Source of the DNA: JBFGCA01 sp041567315
GTDB lineage: Bacteria; Acidobacteriota; Thermoanaerobaculia; Multivoradales; JAHEKO01
DNA length: 64,000 nucleotides
Reading direction: 5' to 3'
NCBI GenBank assembly: GCA_041567315.1
Contig: JBFGCA010000005.1
Span: forward strand, 10,858-74,857
Below, piece by piece: positions 42,948 to 52,407 of the stretch; position 1 is the first letter of the stretch; every line of letters begins with the position of its first letter. The notes under the pieces were generated by a model that was given only the letters and a program-made list of their open reading frames with translations, searched no databases and was not told the origin of the DNA. Both the position numbers and the translations under genes were made by a program.

Positions 42948-43682
42948 GTGGACGGCAAGGGGAACAGGCGGGCCGCCCTGGCGGCGGGCCTGGCGTTGAC
43001 CGGCTTCGCGCTGGCGGCCGCCGCCATCGGGGTGCCGCGGGTCGAGCGGCACCTGACGCTGCGGGTGGCCGCGGCGCTGGCGGCCGCCGACGTGGCGCTC
43101 GAGCCACCCACCGTCAGCGGCCGCGAGGTGACGCTCGCCGGCGAGGTCCGGTCGGCGGCGGCGGCCGCGCGTGCGGCCGAGGTGGTGGCGGCCGTGGGCG
43201 GCGTGCGGCGGGTGGTCGACCGTCTGGCCGTCCGTGCCGCCAGCGAGCGGGAGGCAGGGACGGCGGCGGCGCTCGCCGCCGCCCCGCCGCCCGCCCCGTC
43301 CCTCGACCCGCCCCACGACCCGGGGACCGAGCTGGCGGCGCTGGTCGAGGGCCGGCGCATCGACTTCCCCCGTTACCGGTTGGAGCTGACCCCCGAAGCG
43401 CGGCGGGTGGTCGACGACGTCTACGACTTCCTGCTCCGCCATCCCGAGGCCCGACTCGAGATCGGTGGTCACACCGACGGCCGCGGGGATCCGGCCGGCA
43501 ACCTGGAGCTCAGCGCCGGGCGGGCCGCGGCGGTGCGCGACTATCTGGTGGAGCGCGGCATCGCCGGCGACCGGTTGCGCGCCGCCGGCTACGGCTCCTC
43601 CCGGCCGCTGGCCGACGAGGCCACCGCCGCCGGCCGCCGCGCCAACCGGCGGGTCGAGTTCCACCTGCTGCCGGGGGACTGA
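42948..43682 (+). CDS. OmpA-family protein with BON-like N-terminal region
   Basis: This is 244 residues from a GTG. The N-terminal helix (AALAAGLALTGFALAAAAIG) is a signal anchor. A BON-like segment at about 45-95 follows (VTLAGEVRSAAAAARAAEVV, GVRRVVDRL). After an Ala/Pro linker comes an OmpA C-terminal peptidoglycan-binding domain (LEIGGHTDGRGDPAGN; YLVERGIAGDRLRAAGYG; NRRVEFHLL). It binds diaminopimelate in the wall. It precedes the coiled-coil gene by three bases, so the two are co-translated. The palindrome GGAAGCGCTTCC lies 20 bp before the start. Confidence 0.9.
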   Translation: MDGKGNRRAALAAGLALTGFALAAAAIGVPRVERHLTLRVAAALAAADVALEPPTVSGREVTLAGEVRSAAAAARAAEVVAAVGGVRRVVDRLAVRAASEREAGTAAALAAAPPPAPSLDPPHDPGTELAALVEGRRIDFPRYRLELTPEARRVVDDVYDFLLRHPEARLEIGGHTDGRGDPAGNLELSAGRAAAVRDYLVERGIAGDRLRAAGYGSSRPLADEATAAGRRANRRVEFHLLPGD

Positions 43683-43685
43683 GCG

Positions 43686-45161
43686 GTGTGGCGGCTGTTC
43701 ACCGAGCTGTTCCTCGCCCTGGCGGCGGCCGGCCTGCTGGGCGCCGCCGTCGGCTGGTTCCTGGCCCGGGCCCGCGAGTCCGATCGCATGGGAGGAATGG
43801 CCGCCGGCTACCGCAAGGAGCTCGACGAGCGCGTCGGTGAGGTCAAGGAGCGGCTGGAGACCGCCCGCGCCACCCTCCGCGAGCAGCAGCTCGACCTCGA
43901 CGAGGGCGCCGAGAAGCTGGCGCGCGCCCTGTCCCGGCGCGAGGAGGCGCTCTCCGAGAGGGACGCCGCCGTCGAGCGGACGAAGCTCCTCGATCGGGAG
44001 CTGGCGGGCCGGCGCGACGAGCTGTCCGCCGGTCGCGACCAGCTCGCCGAGGCCGGTCGAGAGCTCGAAAGCCTGCGCCGCCGGCTGGAGGAGAGCGAGG
44101 CGGGGCGCGGGCGGCTGGAGGAGGAGCTGGCCGAGCGCGAGCGGCTTCTCGGCGAGGCGGCGACCGACCTGGAGCGGGCCGGCGCCACCGTCGAGGAGCA
44201 GGGCAAGAGGCTGGCCGAGCTGGACGACCGGCTGGCCGGCCTCCTGGAGCGGCTCGACGAGGCCGACGGTCAGCTCGAGCAGCGCCGGGCCCGCGTCGCC
44301 GCTCTCGAGGCCGAGCTGGCCGAATCCGGCGCCCGCGCCGGGGAGCTCGAGACCGAGCTGGCCGCCGGCGCCGCACGGATCGAGGAGCTCGAGCAGCGGG
44401 GGCGCGAAGCGGCGGCGGCCGGCCAGGCGCTCGAGCGCCAGCTCGAGGACCGGCAGCAGCGGCTGGCCGACCTGGGGGGCGAGCTGGCCGAGCGCGACCG
44501 GAAGCTGCGGGCGGCCGGCGAGGACGGGGCGCGGGCGGCGGCGCGGGTCGAAGAGCTGGAGCGGCGGCTGGCGGCGGCGGGCGGCGAGAAGGAGACGCTG
44601 GACGCCGAGCTGACGGCGGCCCGGGGGCAGGTGGCCGAGGCCGAGCAGCGGCTGGCCCAGGCCGGCGAGGAGCTCGAGCGCAGCCGCGGGGAGGTCGAGG
44701 CCGCGGCCGGCCGGATGGCGGCCCTGGAGGAGGACCAGGCACGCCTGCATGGGAAGCTCGAACAGGCCGGCGCCGCCCACGCCGAGCTCGAGCAGCGTCT
44801 GGAGCGCGAGCTGGCGGCGGCGCAGGAGCGCGAGGGGCGGCTGGGCGAGCAGCTCGAAGAGGCGCGGGCGCGCGCCGCCGAGGCCGAGCGGGCGGTGACC
44901 GACGACCAGGGCGAGCGGCAGCGGCTCGCCGAGGCGCTCGACGCCGCGCGCGACCGGCGCCGTGACGAGCGGGCCGAGCTCGAGCGCGAGCTGGGGGCGC
45001 GGCGCGCGGAGCTCGAGGCGGCGGCGGCGCGCATCGCCGAGCTGGAGGCACGGGTCGAGCAGCTCGAGGGCCAGACCGGGCCGCCGCGCGACCTGGTCCA
45101 GGACGACGATCCCCGGTTTCTGACCATCAAGGCGTCCTCCGGCCGCGAAACGGGCGATTGA
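43686..45161 (+). CDS. Membrane-anchored long coiled-coil protein
   Basis: This is 491 residues from a GTG three bases after the OmpA stop. One N-terminal membrane helix (LFTELFLALAAAGLLGAAVGWFLA) is followed by roughly 420 residues of almost continuous heptad coiled coil rich in Glu, Arg, Leu and Ala. A short acidic C-terminus follows (LVQDDDPRFLTIKASS). No enzyme domain is evident. With its OmpA-like partner it could span the periplasm or organise the envelope. Such sequences match many coiled-coil proteins spuriously, so no family is assigned. Confidence 0.75.
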   Translation: MWRLFTELFLALAAAGLLGAAVGWFLARARESDRMGGMAAGYRKELDERVGEVKERLETARATLREQQLDLDEGAEKLARALSRREEALSERDAAVERTKLLDRELAGRRDELSAGRDQLAEAGRELESLRRRLEESEAGRGRLEEELAERERLLGEAATDLERAGATVEEQGKRLAELDDRLAGLLERLDEADGQLEQRRARVAALEAELAESGARAGELETELAAGAARIEELEQRGREAAAAGQALERQLEDRQQRLADLGGELAERDRKLRAAGEDGARAAARVEELERRLAAAGGEKETLDAELTAARGQVAEAEQRLAQAGEELERSRGEVEAAAGRMAALEEDQARLHGKLEQAGAAHAELEQRLERELAAAQEREGRLGEQLEEARARAAEAERAVTDDQGERQRLAEALDAARDRRRDERAELERELGARRAELEAAAARIAELEARVEQLEGQTGPPRDLVQDDDPRFLTIKASSGRETGD

Positions 45162-45268
45162 ATCGGGCAGACCGCCGATTCCGGACGGAAGCCCGGGGGC
45201 CGGGTGTTACACTCTTTCAGGGACACCCCGCGCAGGCTCGGATTTTCTCGAACCGGAGAGGAGGTTCT

Positions 45269-45586
45269 ATGGAGCAGCTCGGAAAATGGGCGTTTATCCT
45301 GGGGTTGGTCATCGCGGTCGTCGGGGGGCTGGGCTTCGAGCAGGCCTGGTTCGTCTGGGTGCTGGCGATCCTTGGCCTCGTGGTCGGCTTTCTCAACGTG
45401 ACCGGGGAGGAGAGCAGAGGCTTCCTACTTGCCGCCATCGGTCTGATCGTCTCGGCCAACGCGGTCGCTTCGATCCCCTACGTCGGCGGCGCCATTACCC
45501 AGATCCTCAGCAACATCGTCGCCTTCATCGCGGCCGCGGTGCTGATCGTGGCATTGAAGGCGCTCTTCGAAACCGCCAGAAACTGA
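45269..45586 (+). CDS. Small four-helix membrane protein
   Basis: This is 105 residues from the ATG at 45269, five bases after AGGAGG. Hydrophobic helices lie near residues 8-25, 28-45, 53-70 and 80-98, with few charges. The C-terminus is FETARN. I recognise no family. It stands alone between the coiled-coil and acyltransferase genes. The strong ribosome site suggests abundant translation. A likely membrane-integrity or channel-like protein is only a guess. Confidence 0.7.
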   Translation: MEQLGKWAFILGLVIAVVGGLGFEQAWFVWVLAILGLVVGFLNVTGEESRGFLLAAIGLIVSANAVASIPYVGGAITQILSNIVAFIAAAVLIVALKALFETARN

Positions 45587-45718
45587 AGCGCCGCGGCGCG
45601 GGGTGTCCATCCTCCGGGCGCCGCCGGCACCAGCGGGTGCGGACCGTCCGGACCCCGACCACCGTCCGCTAACATCGCCCGCCATGGAGCGGGTCGGGTC
45701 CGGGCCGGGCGACGGCCG

Positions 45719-46528
45719 ATGAGTCGCGCGCTCCGCGCGGCGGCGCGGCTGGTCGGGGTGGCGGCGGTCACCGTGTTCTGGTACTCGGCCTGGCTGGTCG
45801 GTGCCCTGACGGTGGCGCGCTCGCCGGTCCGGCGCGGGCGCTGGCGGCACCGCATCTTCCTGGGCTGGGGCCGCGCCATGGTCCGGGTGATGGCGGTCGA
45901 GGTCGAGGTCCGCGGCCGGCAGCCGGCGCCGCCCTTCTTTCTGGTCACCAACCACCTGAGCACCCTCGACGTGCCGGTGCTCGCCGCCCGCTTGGGGGCG
46001 GTCTTCGTCGCCAAGGCGGAGATGGCCGGGTGGCCGCTCTTCGGGGCGATGTGCCGCTCAGTGGGCACGGTGTTCATCGACCGCGGGCGGCGGCGCGACG
46101 TGGTGCGGGTGATGCCGGTGATCGAGGGCTTCCTGGATCGCGGCGAGGGGGTGGTGGTGTTCCCCGAGGGCACCAGCACCTCGGGCGAGGGCGTCGAGCC
46201 CTTCTATCCGCCCCTGCTCGAGGTGGCGGCGCGGCGGCCCTTTCCGGTCTCCTACGCGACGCTGAGCTATTCGACCCCGCCCGGCGAGTCGCCGGCCCGC
46301 GAGGCGGTCTGCTGGTGGGGCGACCTGCCCTTCGCCGAGCACATGTGGCGGGTGCTGCGGGTGCGGCGGATCCACGCCACGCTGGCCTTCGGCGCCGAGA
46401 GCGTCACCGCCGGCGACCGCAAGGAGCTGGCAGTGCGTCTGCAGCAGTCGGTGGCGGAGCAGTATCCGGGCCACGCCGTGGCGCCCCCGGCGCCGCGGGC
46501 GGTGGCCGGCCGGGCGGGCACACGGTGA
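45719..46528 (+). CDS. 1-acylglycerol-3-phosphate acyltransferase-like (PlsC family)
   Basis: This 269-residue lysophospholipid acyltransferase-type protein has an N-terminal membrane helix. The catalytic HX4D motif lies in NHLSTLDVP near residue 78. The glycerophosphate-binding FPEGTST lies near residue 148, with the acceptor-site segment GTVFIDRGRR between them. PlsC enzymes acylate lysophosphatidate in phospholipid synthesis; related proteins modify other lipids. The stop overlaps the GTG of the lgt-like gene (GTGA), so they are co-translated, a sensible pairing of lipid-handling enzymes. Confidence 0.9.
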   Translation: MSRALRAAARLVGVAAVTVFWYSAWLVGALTVARSPVRRGRWRHRIFLGWGRAMVRVMAVEVEVRGRQPAPPFFLVTNHLSTLDVPVLAARLGAVFVAKAEMAGWPLFGAMCRSVGTVFIDRGRRRDVVRVMPVIEGFLDRGEGVVVFPEGTSTSGEGVEPFYPPLLEVAARRPFPVSYATLSYSTPPGESPAREAVCWWGDLPFAEHMWRVLRVRRIHATLAFGAESVTAGDRKELAVRLQQSVAEQYPGHAVAPPAPRAVAGRAGTR

Positions 46529-47364
46529 AGCGCGGCGACCTGCTCTGGGGCCTCGGCCTGGCGGCGGTCATCGCCTGGCTGGTGACCCGCAACTTCTTCC
46601 TCGCCCAGCCCGAGTTCCCGCTGCTGCGCTGGGGGCCGCTCCAGCTCACCAGCTTCGGGCCGCTGGTCGCCCTCGATCTGCTCTTCGCCTTCTACCTGGT
46701 GCGGCGCTGGTGTCTGCGCTTCGACCTCGACTGGGAGGCACTGGCCGGCGGGCTGGTGTGGATCGCCGGCCTGGGTCTCTACATCTCGCACCTGGTGTCG
46801 ATCGCCTTCTACTTCCCGGAGGAGCTGACCGACCTGGTGGCGCTGCTCGACTTCCGGACCCGCATCTCCTCGTTCGGTGGGATCTACGGCGGCGCCCTGG
46901 TGGCGATCCTGTATCTGCGGCGCCAGGGGCTCGAGGTCTGGCGCTACGCCGACGCCCTGGCCTACGGCTTCGTCGGCGGCTACGTCTTCGGCCGCGCCGG
47001 CTGCTTCTCGGTGCACGACCACCCGGGTCGGGCGACCGATTTCTTGCTCGGGGTCGAGATCGGCGGCGTCCGGCGCCACGACCTGGGCTTCTACGAGATG
47101 TGGTTGATGCTCGCCCTGCTGCTGGCGATCACCTGGCTGGCGCGGCGGCGCCGGCCGGCCGCCGGCACGGTGGTGGCGTTCGCCGCCACCCTCTACGCGC
47201 CGGTCCGCTTCCTTTTCGACTTCCTGAGGATCGAGGACCCGACCTACGCCGGACTCACCCCGGGCCAGTGGATGGCGATCCCGCTCTTCCTGATCGGGCT
47301 GTGGGCCTGGCGCCGGGCGGCCGCCAACCGCCGCGCCGAGGGTCGGGCTCAGGCCATGCCGTAG
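46525..47364 (+). CDS. lgt: Prolipoprotein diacylglyceryl transferase-like protein
   Basis: This is 279 residues from a GTG overlapping the acyltransferase stop. Seven hydrophobic helices are visible. The Lgt signature near residues 146-165 (FVGGYVFGRAGCFSVHDHPG) is present, with the earlier Ser-Phe-Gly-Gly (ISSFGGIYGGAL) region. The enzyme transfers diacylglycerol from phosphatidylglycerol to the Cys of prolipoproteins. Sequence details differ from Escherichia coli Lgt, so another paralogue may exist elsewhere. Its 3' end overlaps the DinB-like gene by 16 bp antisense. Confidence 0.85.
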   Translation: MKRGDLLWGLGLAAVIAWLVTRNFFLAQPEFPLLRWGPLQLTSFGPLVALDLLFAFYLVRRWCLRFDLDWEALAGGLVWIAGLGLYISHLVSIAFYFPEELTDLVALLDFRTRISSFGGIYGGALVAILYLRRQGLEVWRYADALAYGFVGGYVFGRAGCFSVHDHPGRATDFLLGVEIGGVRRHDLGFYEMWLMLALLLAITWLARRRRPAAGTVVAFAATLYAPVRFLFDFLRIEDPTYAGLTPGQWMAIPLFLIGLWAWRRAAANRRAEGRAQAMP

Positions 47365-47876
47365 AGATGCATGGTGTTGACCGGTTTGCCCTGGAGCTTG
47401 AGGTAGTAGAAGAGCTGGTTCCTGTGGTTGCCGAGGTGGTTGACCATCTGGAGCATCCGCTGGCCCAGCATGATGGGGGTCGGGTCCCAGGGGGCCGGCG
47501 CCGGCTGGCTGGCGAGCTTCTCCTCCCCCGCCTGGTCGACGGTCTGGTAGGCCAGCTTCTTGTCCTCGGCGAGCAGCCGGCGGGCCTCGGCGACGCTCTT
47601 GGCGGCCGGCATCTTGTCGGCCTGGGGCAGCATCTCGTCGGGCGGCAGGTCCTCCATGTTGACGCCCTCGGGCAGGCCCCAGTCGCCGGTCAGGAAGCCG
47701 CGGCAGGGCATGCCGCAGGCGTTGCTCAGGTGCTGCAGCAGCTGCCCGGTGGTCATCCAGTTGTCGCCGGCCGCCGGCTTCCAGTCGAGTGAGCCGTCGT
47801 CCACCATCCCCATCAAGCCGTCGGCGGCCTTGTAGGTCGCGTCGATCTCGGATTTCAGCAGCTCGGTCCAGTTCAT
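47349..47876 (-). CDS. DinB-family four-helix protein
   Basis: This is 175 residues from the ATG at 47876, ten bases after GGGAGG. The metal-binding histidine pattern of DinB proteins is visible: His in LLQHLSNACG near residue 50, and the pair in VNHLGNHRNQLFYYL near residue 150. The C-terminal YYLKLQGKPVNTMHLYG is typical. Members include thiol transferases and many proteins of unknown role. It is divergent from the Rieske fusion gene and shares the short intergenic promoter region with it. Confidence 0.9.
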   Translation of the reverse strand: MNWTELLKSEIDATYKAADGLMGMVDDGSLDWKPAAGDNWMTTGQLLQHLSNACGMPCRGFLTGDWGLPEGVNMEDLPPDEMLPQADKMPAAKSVAEARRLLAEDKKLAYQTVDQAGEEKLASQPAPAPWDPTPIMLGQRMLQMVNHLGNHRNQLFYYLKLQGKPVNTMHLYGMA

Positions 47877-47943
47877 CCGTCGTTGCCTCCCGTTTGAGAT
47901 TATCGAGCGCCTACTCTAGCAAGGCACCGCGAGGAGCTCCGTT

Positions 47944-49563
47944 ATGAAAAAAGTGAAGATCGCCGACTGGTCGAAGCTCGAAGACCGCCGCCCGCGGCAT
48001 GCGCTGGTGGCCGGGGTGGACCTGGTGATCGTGCGCTGGGACGACCAGGTCTCGGTGCTCTACGGCCGCTGCCAGCACCGCGGAGCGCTGATGGCCGACG
48101 GCTCGATCCGCGGCGGCGACATCGTCTGCGGGGTCCACGACTGGGACTACCAGTTCCGCACCGGGATCAGCTCCTACAACCCCGAGGAGCGGCTCCACAA
48201 GTTTGGCGGTTGGGTCGAAGACGGCGCGGTGTGGGCCGACGAGGAGGAGATCGCCGCCTGGGAGCGCGAGAACCCGCAGCCCTGGGTCCGCGACGCCTAT
48301 CAGGGAACCTACCAGGACCACTCCAAGGGGTCGCCGGCCGAGCCCCACGTCAAGCTGATCCGCAAGCTGGCCGGCGAGGGGCTCGAAAAGGTGGGGCATC
48401 ACGGTCCGGTGGCGGCGATGGGGGTGCCACGCCAGGAGCTGCCGACCTGGGACGACCTGCAGTTCGTCACCGCCCAGCTCGCCCGGGTGCCGCAGCTCGA
48501 CGAGGTGCCGGTCGACACCCGGCTGGTGGTCGGCCCCGAGGCCGCCAAGCCGCTCGAGCTCGACCTCCCGATCATCGTCTCGGACATGAGCTTCGGGTCG
48601 CTCTCCTTCGAGGCCAAGGTGGCGCTCGCCAAGGGCGCCGAGCTGGCCGGCACCGGCATCTGCTCGGGCGAGGGCGGCATGTTGCCCGACGAGCAGGAGG
48701 CCAACCGCCGCTACTTCTACGAGCTGGCCTCGGCGCGCTTCGGTTTCTCGATGGAGAAGCTCGACAAGGTCCAGGCTTTTCACTTCAAGGGCGGCCAGGG
48801 CTCCAAGACCGGCACCGGCGGCCACCTGCCGGGGAGCAAGGTACGGGGCCGGATCGCCCAGGTGCGCGGTCTCGAGGAGGGCAAGCCGGCGGTCTCCCCG
48901 GCCCGCTTCCCGGAGTGGGAGGACGAGGACGGCTTCCGCCACTTCGCCGACGAGGTGCGGGAGCGGACCGGCGGCATCCCGATCGGCTTCAAGCTCTCGG
49001 CCCAGCACGTCGAGGACGACATCGACGCGGCGCTGAGGGTCGGGGTCGACTACCTGATCCTCGACGGCCGCGGCGGCGGCACGGGGGCGGCGCCGCTGCT
49101 CTTCCGCGACAATATTTCAGTGCCGACGCTGCCGGCCCTCGCCCGCGCCCGCCGCCATCTCGACCGCCGCCACCAGAGCGGCCGGGTGACGCTGTTCGTG
49201 ACCGGCGGGCTGCGCACCCCGGCCGACTTCGCCAAGGCGCTGGCGCTGGGTGCCGACGGCGTGGCGGTGGCCAACTCGGCGATGCAGGCGATCGGCTGTA
49301 TCGCGATGCGCGCCTGCCACACCAACAAGTGTCCGGTGGGGATCGCCACCCAGGACGAGACGCTGCGCCGGCGGCTGCCGGTGGACGAAGCGGCCGAACG
49401 GCTGGCCCGCTTTTTCGGCGCCTCGGTGGAGCTGATGAAGCTGCTGGCCCGCGCCTGTGGCCACACCCGGCTGGCCGACCTGCGCCGCGAGGACCTGACC
49501 ACCTGGAAGCGCGACGTGGCCTATCTGACCGGGGTGGCCTACGGCGGCGTGGTGCCGCTGTAG
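47944..49563 (+). CDS. Rieske domain fused to glutamate-synthase-like FMN domain
   Basis: This is 539 residues from the ATG at 47944, eight bases after GAGGAG. Residues 1-110 form a Rieske domain, with CQHRG near residue 43 and CGVHDW near 62 binding a 2Fe-2S cluster. Residues 150-530 match the FMN-binding alpha/beta barrel of the glutamate synthase large subunit: LPIIVSDMSFGSLS, FHFKGGQGSKTGTGGHLPG, LDGRGGGTGAAPLL and CHTNKCPVGIATQD. No glutaminase domain is present. Related enzymes are glutamate-synthase-like oxidoreductases. The Rieske fusion implies an electron-transfer route other than pyridine nucleotide. The substrate is unknown. Confidence 0.88.
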   Translation: MKKVKIADWSKLEDRRPRHALVAGVDLVIVRWDDQVSVLYGRCQHRGALMADGSIRGGDIVCGVHDWDYQFRTGISSYNPEERLHKFGGWVEDGAVWADEEEIAAWERENPQPWVRDAYQGTYQDHSKGSPAEPHVKLIRKLAGEGLEKVGHHGPVAAMGVPRQELPTWDDLQFVTAQLARVPQLDEVPVDTRLVVGPEAAKPLELDLPIIVSDMSFGSLSFEAKVALAKGAELAGTGICSGEGGMLPDEQEANRRYFYELASARFGFSMEKLDKVQAFHFKGGQGSKTGTGGHLPGSKVRGRIAQVRGLEEGKPAVSPARFPEWEDEDGFRHFADEVRERTGGIPIGFKLSAQHVEDDIDAALRVGVDYLILDGRGGGTGAAPLLFRDNISVPTLPALARARRHLDRRHQSGRVTLFVTGGLRTPADFAKALALGADGVAVANSAMQAIGCIAMRACHTNKCPVGIATQDETLRRRLPVDEAAERLARFFGASVELMKLLARACGHTRLADLRREDLTTWKRDVAYLTGVAYGGVVPL

Positions 49564-50477
49564 GCCGCCGGCCGCGCGCCCTCCTCCTCGAGCGCCGCAC
49601 GGAGCGCCGCCGCGGTGCGCTCGAGGTTGGCCAGCCAGTCGCGGGCCAGCGGATCGAGGGTGACCAGCCGGGCACCGACCTGGCGGGCGATCGCCGCGGC
49701 GCCGGGCCGGGGGAAGCCGGGCTGGACGAACAGTGTTTTCAGGCGCCGCCGGCGCGCCTCCTCGACCAGCGCCACCAGCCGCGCCGGGCCGGGCTCCTTG
49801 CCCTCGTGCTCGATCGCCACCTGCTCCAGCCCGTAGCGGCGCGCGAAGTGGCCCCAGGCCGGATGGAAGACCACGAAGCTGCGGCCCGCGAAGCCGGCGA
49901 GGGCGGCGCCGATCCTCGCCTCGGCGGCCTCGACGTCGGTCAAGAAGGCGGCCAGCCGGCGCTGGTACTCGCCGGCGCGCCCGGGATCGATCGCCGCCAG
50001 CGCGGCCGCCAGCCGCTGGGCCGCGCCGGTCATCGCCGGCGGCGCCATCCACAGGTGCGGATCGTCGCCGCCGGCGCCGGGGAGCCCGATCTCGCGCGCC
50101 ACGGCGAGGAGATCGATCACCACCAGCTCCGGGCTCTGCGCCGCGATCCGCTCGAGGTGGGTGCGCTCGAAGGCGAGCGCCGGATGGCCCACCCGCAGGT
50201 AGGCCCGGGCGGTGGCCAGCGCCACCAGCCGGCGCGGCGAGGGCTCGTAGGTCTCGGGGCTGAAGCCGGCGGGGACCATCACCACCAGCTCGACCCGCTC
50301 GCCACCGATCCGCTCCACCGGCTCGGCCAGCGGCGGCACGCTGACCGCCACCCGGAGCGGCGGCTGCTCGGCCCGTATCGGTGGCGCCGCTGGCAGCAGC
50401 GGAAGCATGAGCAGCGCCAGGCCCAGGGTGCCCCAGGGTGCCCGCGCTTTGCGCGGCGCCCGGCCGGACGGCGTCAC
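49539..50477 (-). CDS. znuA: Zinc/manganese ABC transporter substrate-binding protein (ZnuA-like)
   Basis: This is 312 residues from a GTG overlapping the permease stop (GTGA). A signal sequence (LGLALLMLPLLPAAPPIRAE) precedes the two-lobed cluster A-I binding protein. Metal-site His residues are seen in GGDDPHLWM near residue 145 and VVFHPAWGHF near residue 208. The usual first ligand His in DPHxYEP is Glu here (SPETYEP near 81), a variant also known in some groups. A His-rich loop is absent. It is the last gene of a C-B-A operon, and its 3' end overlaps the Rieske-GltS gene. Confidence 0.9.
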   Translation of the reverse strand: MTPSGRAPRKARAPWGTLGLALLMLPLLPAAPPIRAEQPPLRVAVSVPPLAEPVERIGGERVELVVMVPAGFSPETYEPSPRRLVALATARAYLRVGHPALAFERTHLERIAAQSPELVVIDLLAVAREIGLPGAGGDDPHLWMAPPAMTGAAQRLAAALAAIDPGRAGEYQRRLAAFLTDVEAAEARIGAALAGFAGRSFVVFHPAWGHFARRYGLEQVAIEHEGKEPGPARLVALVEEARRRRLKTLFVQPGFPRPGAAAIARQVGARLVTLDPLARDWLANLERTAAALRAALEEEGARPAAYSGTTPP

Positions 50478-51340
50478 GGCGGCTCCGGCACGCTGGCCTG
50501 CGCGCCGCCGCGACGCGCTCGCGCGCGGCGCAGCGCCAGGGCGCGGCCTCCGCGCACGAAGATCAGCAGCAGGGCGCCCAGCAGCACGATGCAGGGACCG
50601 GAGGGCAGGTCGAGGAGGTAGGACAGCCAGATCCCGCCCAGCGACACCACCGCTCCGATCACGGTCGAGAGCGCCATCACCCCGGCCAGCGAGCGGCTGA
50701 GCGCCAGCGCCGCCACCGGCGGGATGGTCAGCAGCGCCAGCACCAGGAGGATCCCGACCAGCCGCAGCAGCAGCACCACGGCCAGCGCCACCAGCACCAG
50801 CAGCAGATTCCGGAAGGCCCCCACCGGCACGCCCTGCACGCGGGCGTACTCCTCGTCGAAGCCCACCGCCACCAGCTCCTTGAAGAACAGCACCAGCAGC
50901 GCCATGACGACGGCGGTGAAGCCCAGGGTCCACACCACGCCGCTGCGCTCGACGGTGAGGATGTTGCCGAACAGATAGGAGGCGAGGTCGGGACCGTAGC
51001 CCGGGGTGCGGGCGATGAACACCATGCCCACCGCCATGCCCACCGCCCACAGGATGCCGATCACCGCGTCCTCCGACCGCGACCGCCGGTCGCCGGTGCC
51101 GGCCAGGGCCAGCGCCGCCACCACGGCGACGGCGGCGGCTCCCAGCAGCGGCTCGACCCCCAGGAAGTAGCAGACGCCGAGCCCGCCGAAGGCCGCGTGG
51201 CTCAAGCCGCCGCTGATGAACACCAGCCGCTTGACGACCACCAGCGTGCCGAGCACCCCGCACAGCACGCTGGCCAGCAGCGCCGCCCACACCGCGTTGC
51301 GCAGGAAGTCGTAGGACAGCAGGTCGACGAGAGCGTCCAC
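50474..51340 (-). CDS. znuB: Zinc/manganese ABC transporter permease (ZnuB-like)
   Basis: This is 288 residues with at least eight hydrophobic helices: from MDALVDLLSYDFLRNAVWAA through ISGGLSHAAFGGLGVCYFLG, to GAVVSLGGIWLSYLLDLPSG. It is full length for the ABC-3 permease family. It encodes the membrane channel of the metal importer and overlaps znuA by four bases. The ATP-binding gene lies 83 bp upstream. The C-terminus is Arg-rich. Confidence 0.92.
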   Translation of the reverse strand: MDALVDLLSYDFLRNAVWAALLASVLCGVLGTLVVVKRLVFISGGLSHAAFGGLGVCYFLGVEPLLGAAAVAVVAALALAGTGDRRSRSEDAVIGILWAVGMAVGMVFIARTPGYGPDLASYLFGNILTVERSGVVWTLGFTAVVMALLVLFFKELVAVGFDEEYARVQGVPVGAFRNLLLVLVALAVVLLLRLVGILLVLALLTIPPVAALALSRSLAGVMALSTVIGAVVSLGGIWLSYLLDLPSGPCIVLLGALLLIFVRGGRALALRRARARRGGAQASVPEPP

Positions 51341-51423
51341 GGCGCCGGGTCTCGGTTGAGGAGCTGCGACTGCGGCTTCGAGTATGCCCTTCGAGGGTGG
51401 CCGAGCGGGTGCGCGGCGGCCGG

Positions 51424-52230
51424 CTAGGGCGGGGCCGGCCCACCGCCGCCGGGACCGCCCCCGGGGTGGCGGTGCTCGCCCAGCACCCGGTGCGGCACCC
51501 CGCCGTGGGTGACCAGCTCCACCGGGCAGCCGTAGACCTGCTCCAGCATCTCGGCGGTGACCTCACCCCGCGGGTGATAGTGCAGCCGCCGGTTGACGCA
51601 CGCCACCTGCTTCATCAGCCCGCCGAAGAGGGTCACGTCGTGGGTCACCACCACTACCGGCGCCCGCCGGTTGAGCTCGGCGAGGAGCGACAGCACCACC
51701 TCCCGCGACTCGCTGTCGATCGAGCCCATCGGCTCGTCGAGCAGCAGGATGCGGGGATCGGCGACCAGCGCCCGGGCGATCAGGGTGCGCTGGAGCTGCC
51801 CCCCGGACAGATCGGCGAGCGGCACCCGGGCGAGGGCGGCGAGCCCCAGCCGCTCGAGCCAGCGCCCGACCGCCAGCTCGTCCTCGCGGGCGTAGCTGCG
51901 CAGCAGTCCGCGGCCGCCCAGCCGCCCGGTGCGCACCGCCTCGAACACCGAGATCGGGAACGAGCGGTCGAAGCCCGCGAACTGCGGCACGTAGCCCACC
52001 GCCCCGGCCCGCCGGTCGAAGCTCCAGCCGACGCTCCCCGACCGCGGCTCGAGCAGACCGAGCAGCACCTTGAGCAGCGTCGTCTTGCCGCCGCCGTTGG
52101 GGCCGATCACCGCCAGGAAGTCGCGCTCGCCGATCTCCAGCGAGACCCGATCGAGCACCACCTCCGGCCCGTAGCCGAAGGTCACCTCGCGGACGCTGAC
52201 TAGCGGATTCGTTGCGGATGGTGACGGCAC
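51424..52230 (-). CDS. znuC: Zinc/manganese ABC transporter ATPase (ZnuC-like)
   Basis: This 268-residue ATPase has all motifs: Walker A GPNGGGKTT near residue 43, Q-loop VPQF, signature LSGGQLQR near 148, Walker B ILLLDEP near 170 and the switch His in VVTHD. It energises the ZnuB permease. The order C-B-A on the minus strand forms a complete importer. The upstream region was searched for a Zur box but none was convincing. The extended C-terminus is Gly/Pro-rich. Confidence 0.93.
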   Translation of the reverse strand: MPSPSATNPLVSVREVTFGYGPEVVLDRVSLEIGERDFLAVIGPNGGGKTTLLKVLLGLLEPRSGSVGWSFDRRAGAVGYVPQFAGFDRSFPISVFEAVRTGRLGGRGLLRSYAREDELAVGRWLERLGLAALARVPLADLSGGQLQRTLIARALVADPRILLLDEPMGSIDSESREVVLSLLAELNRRAPVVVVTHDVTLFGGLMKQVACVNRRLHYHPRGEVTAEMLEQVYGCPVELVTHGGVPHRVLGEHRHPGGGPGGGGPAPP

Positions 52231-52407
52231 GGCGGCGAGCCGATGATAGCCCGCACTAATGCTTCATGTTCGATTGCTGCGGCTGTGGAGCCGCAGAGCA
52301 GCGCCGGCGCTGCGCACCTCGAGCGGGGCCATCCGACGACGGCGAGAAGCCAGAATGCCGTTAAGCTCGGGGCCGGGAAGCCAAGCGAGCTCACGAGGGG
52401 AAGCCCA

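Noticed and set aside
52231..52260. Zur-type operator upstream of znuC
   Set aside because: There is an A/T-richer patch, but no convincing palindrome of the known Zur type.
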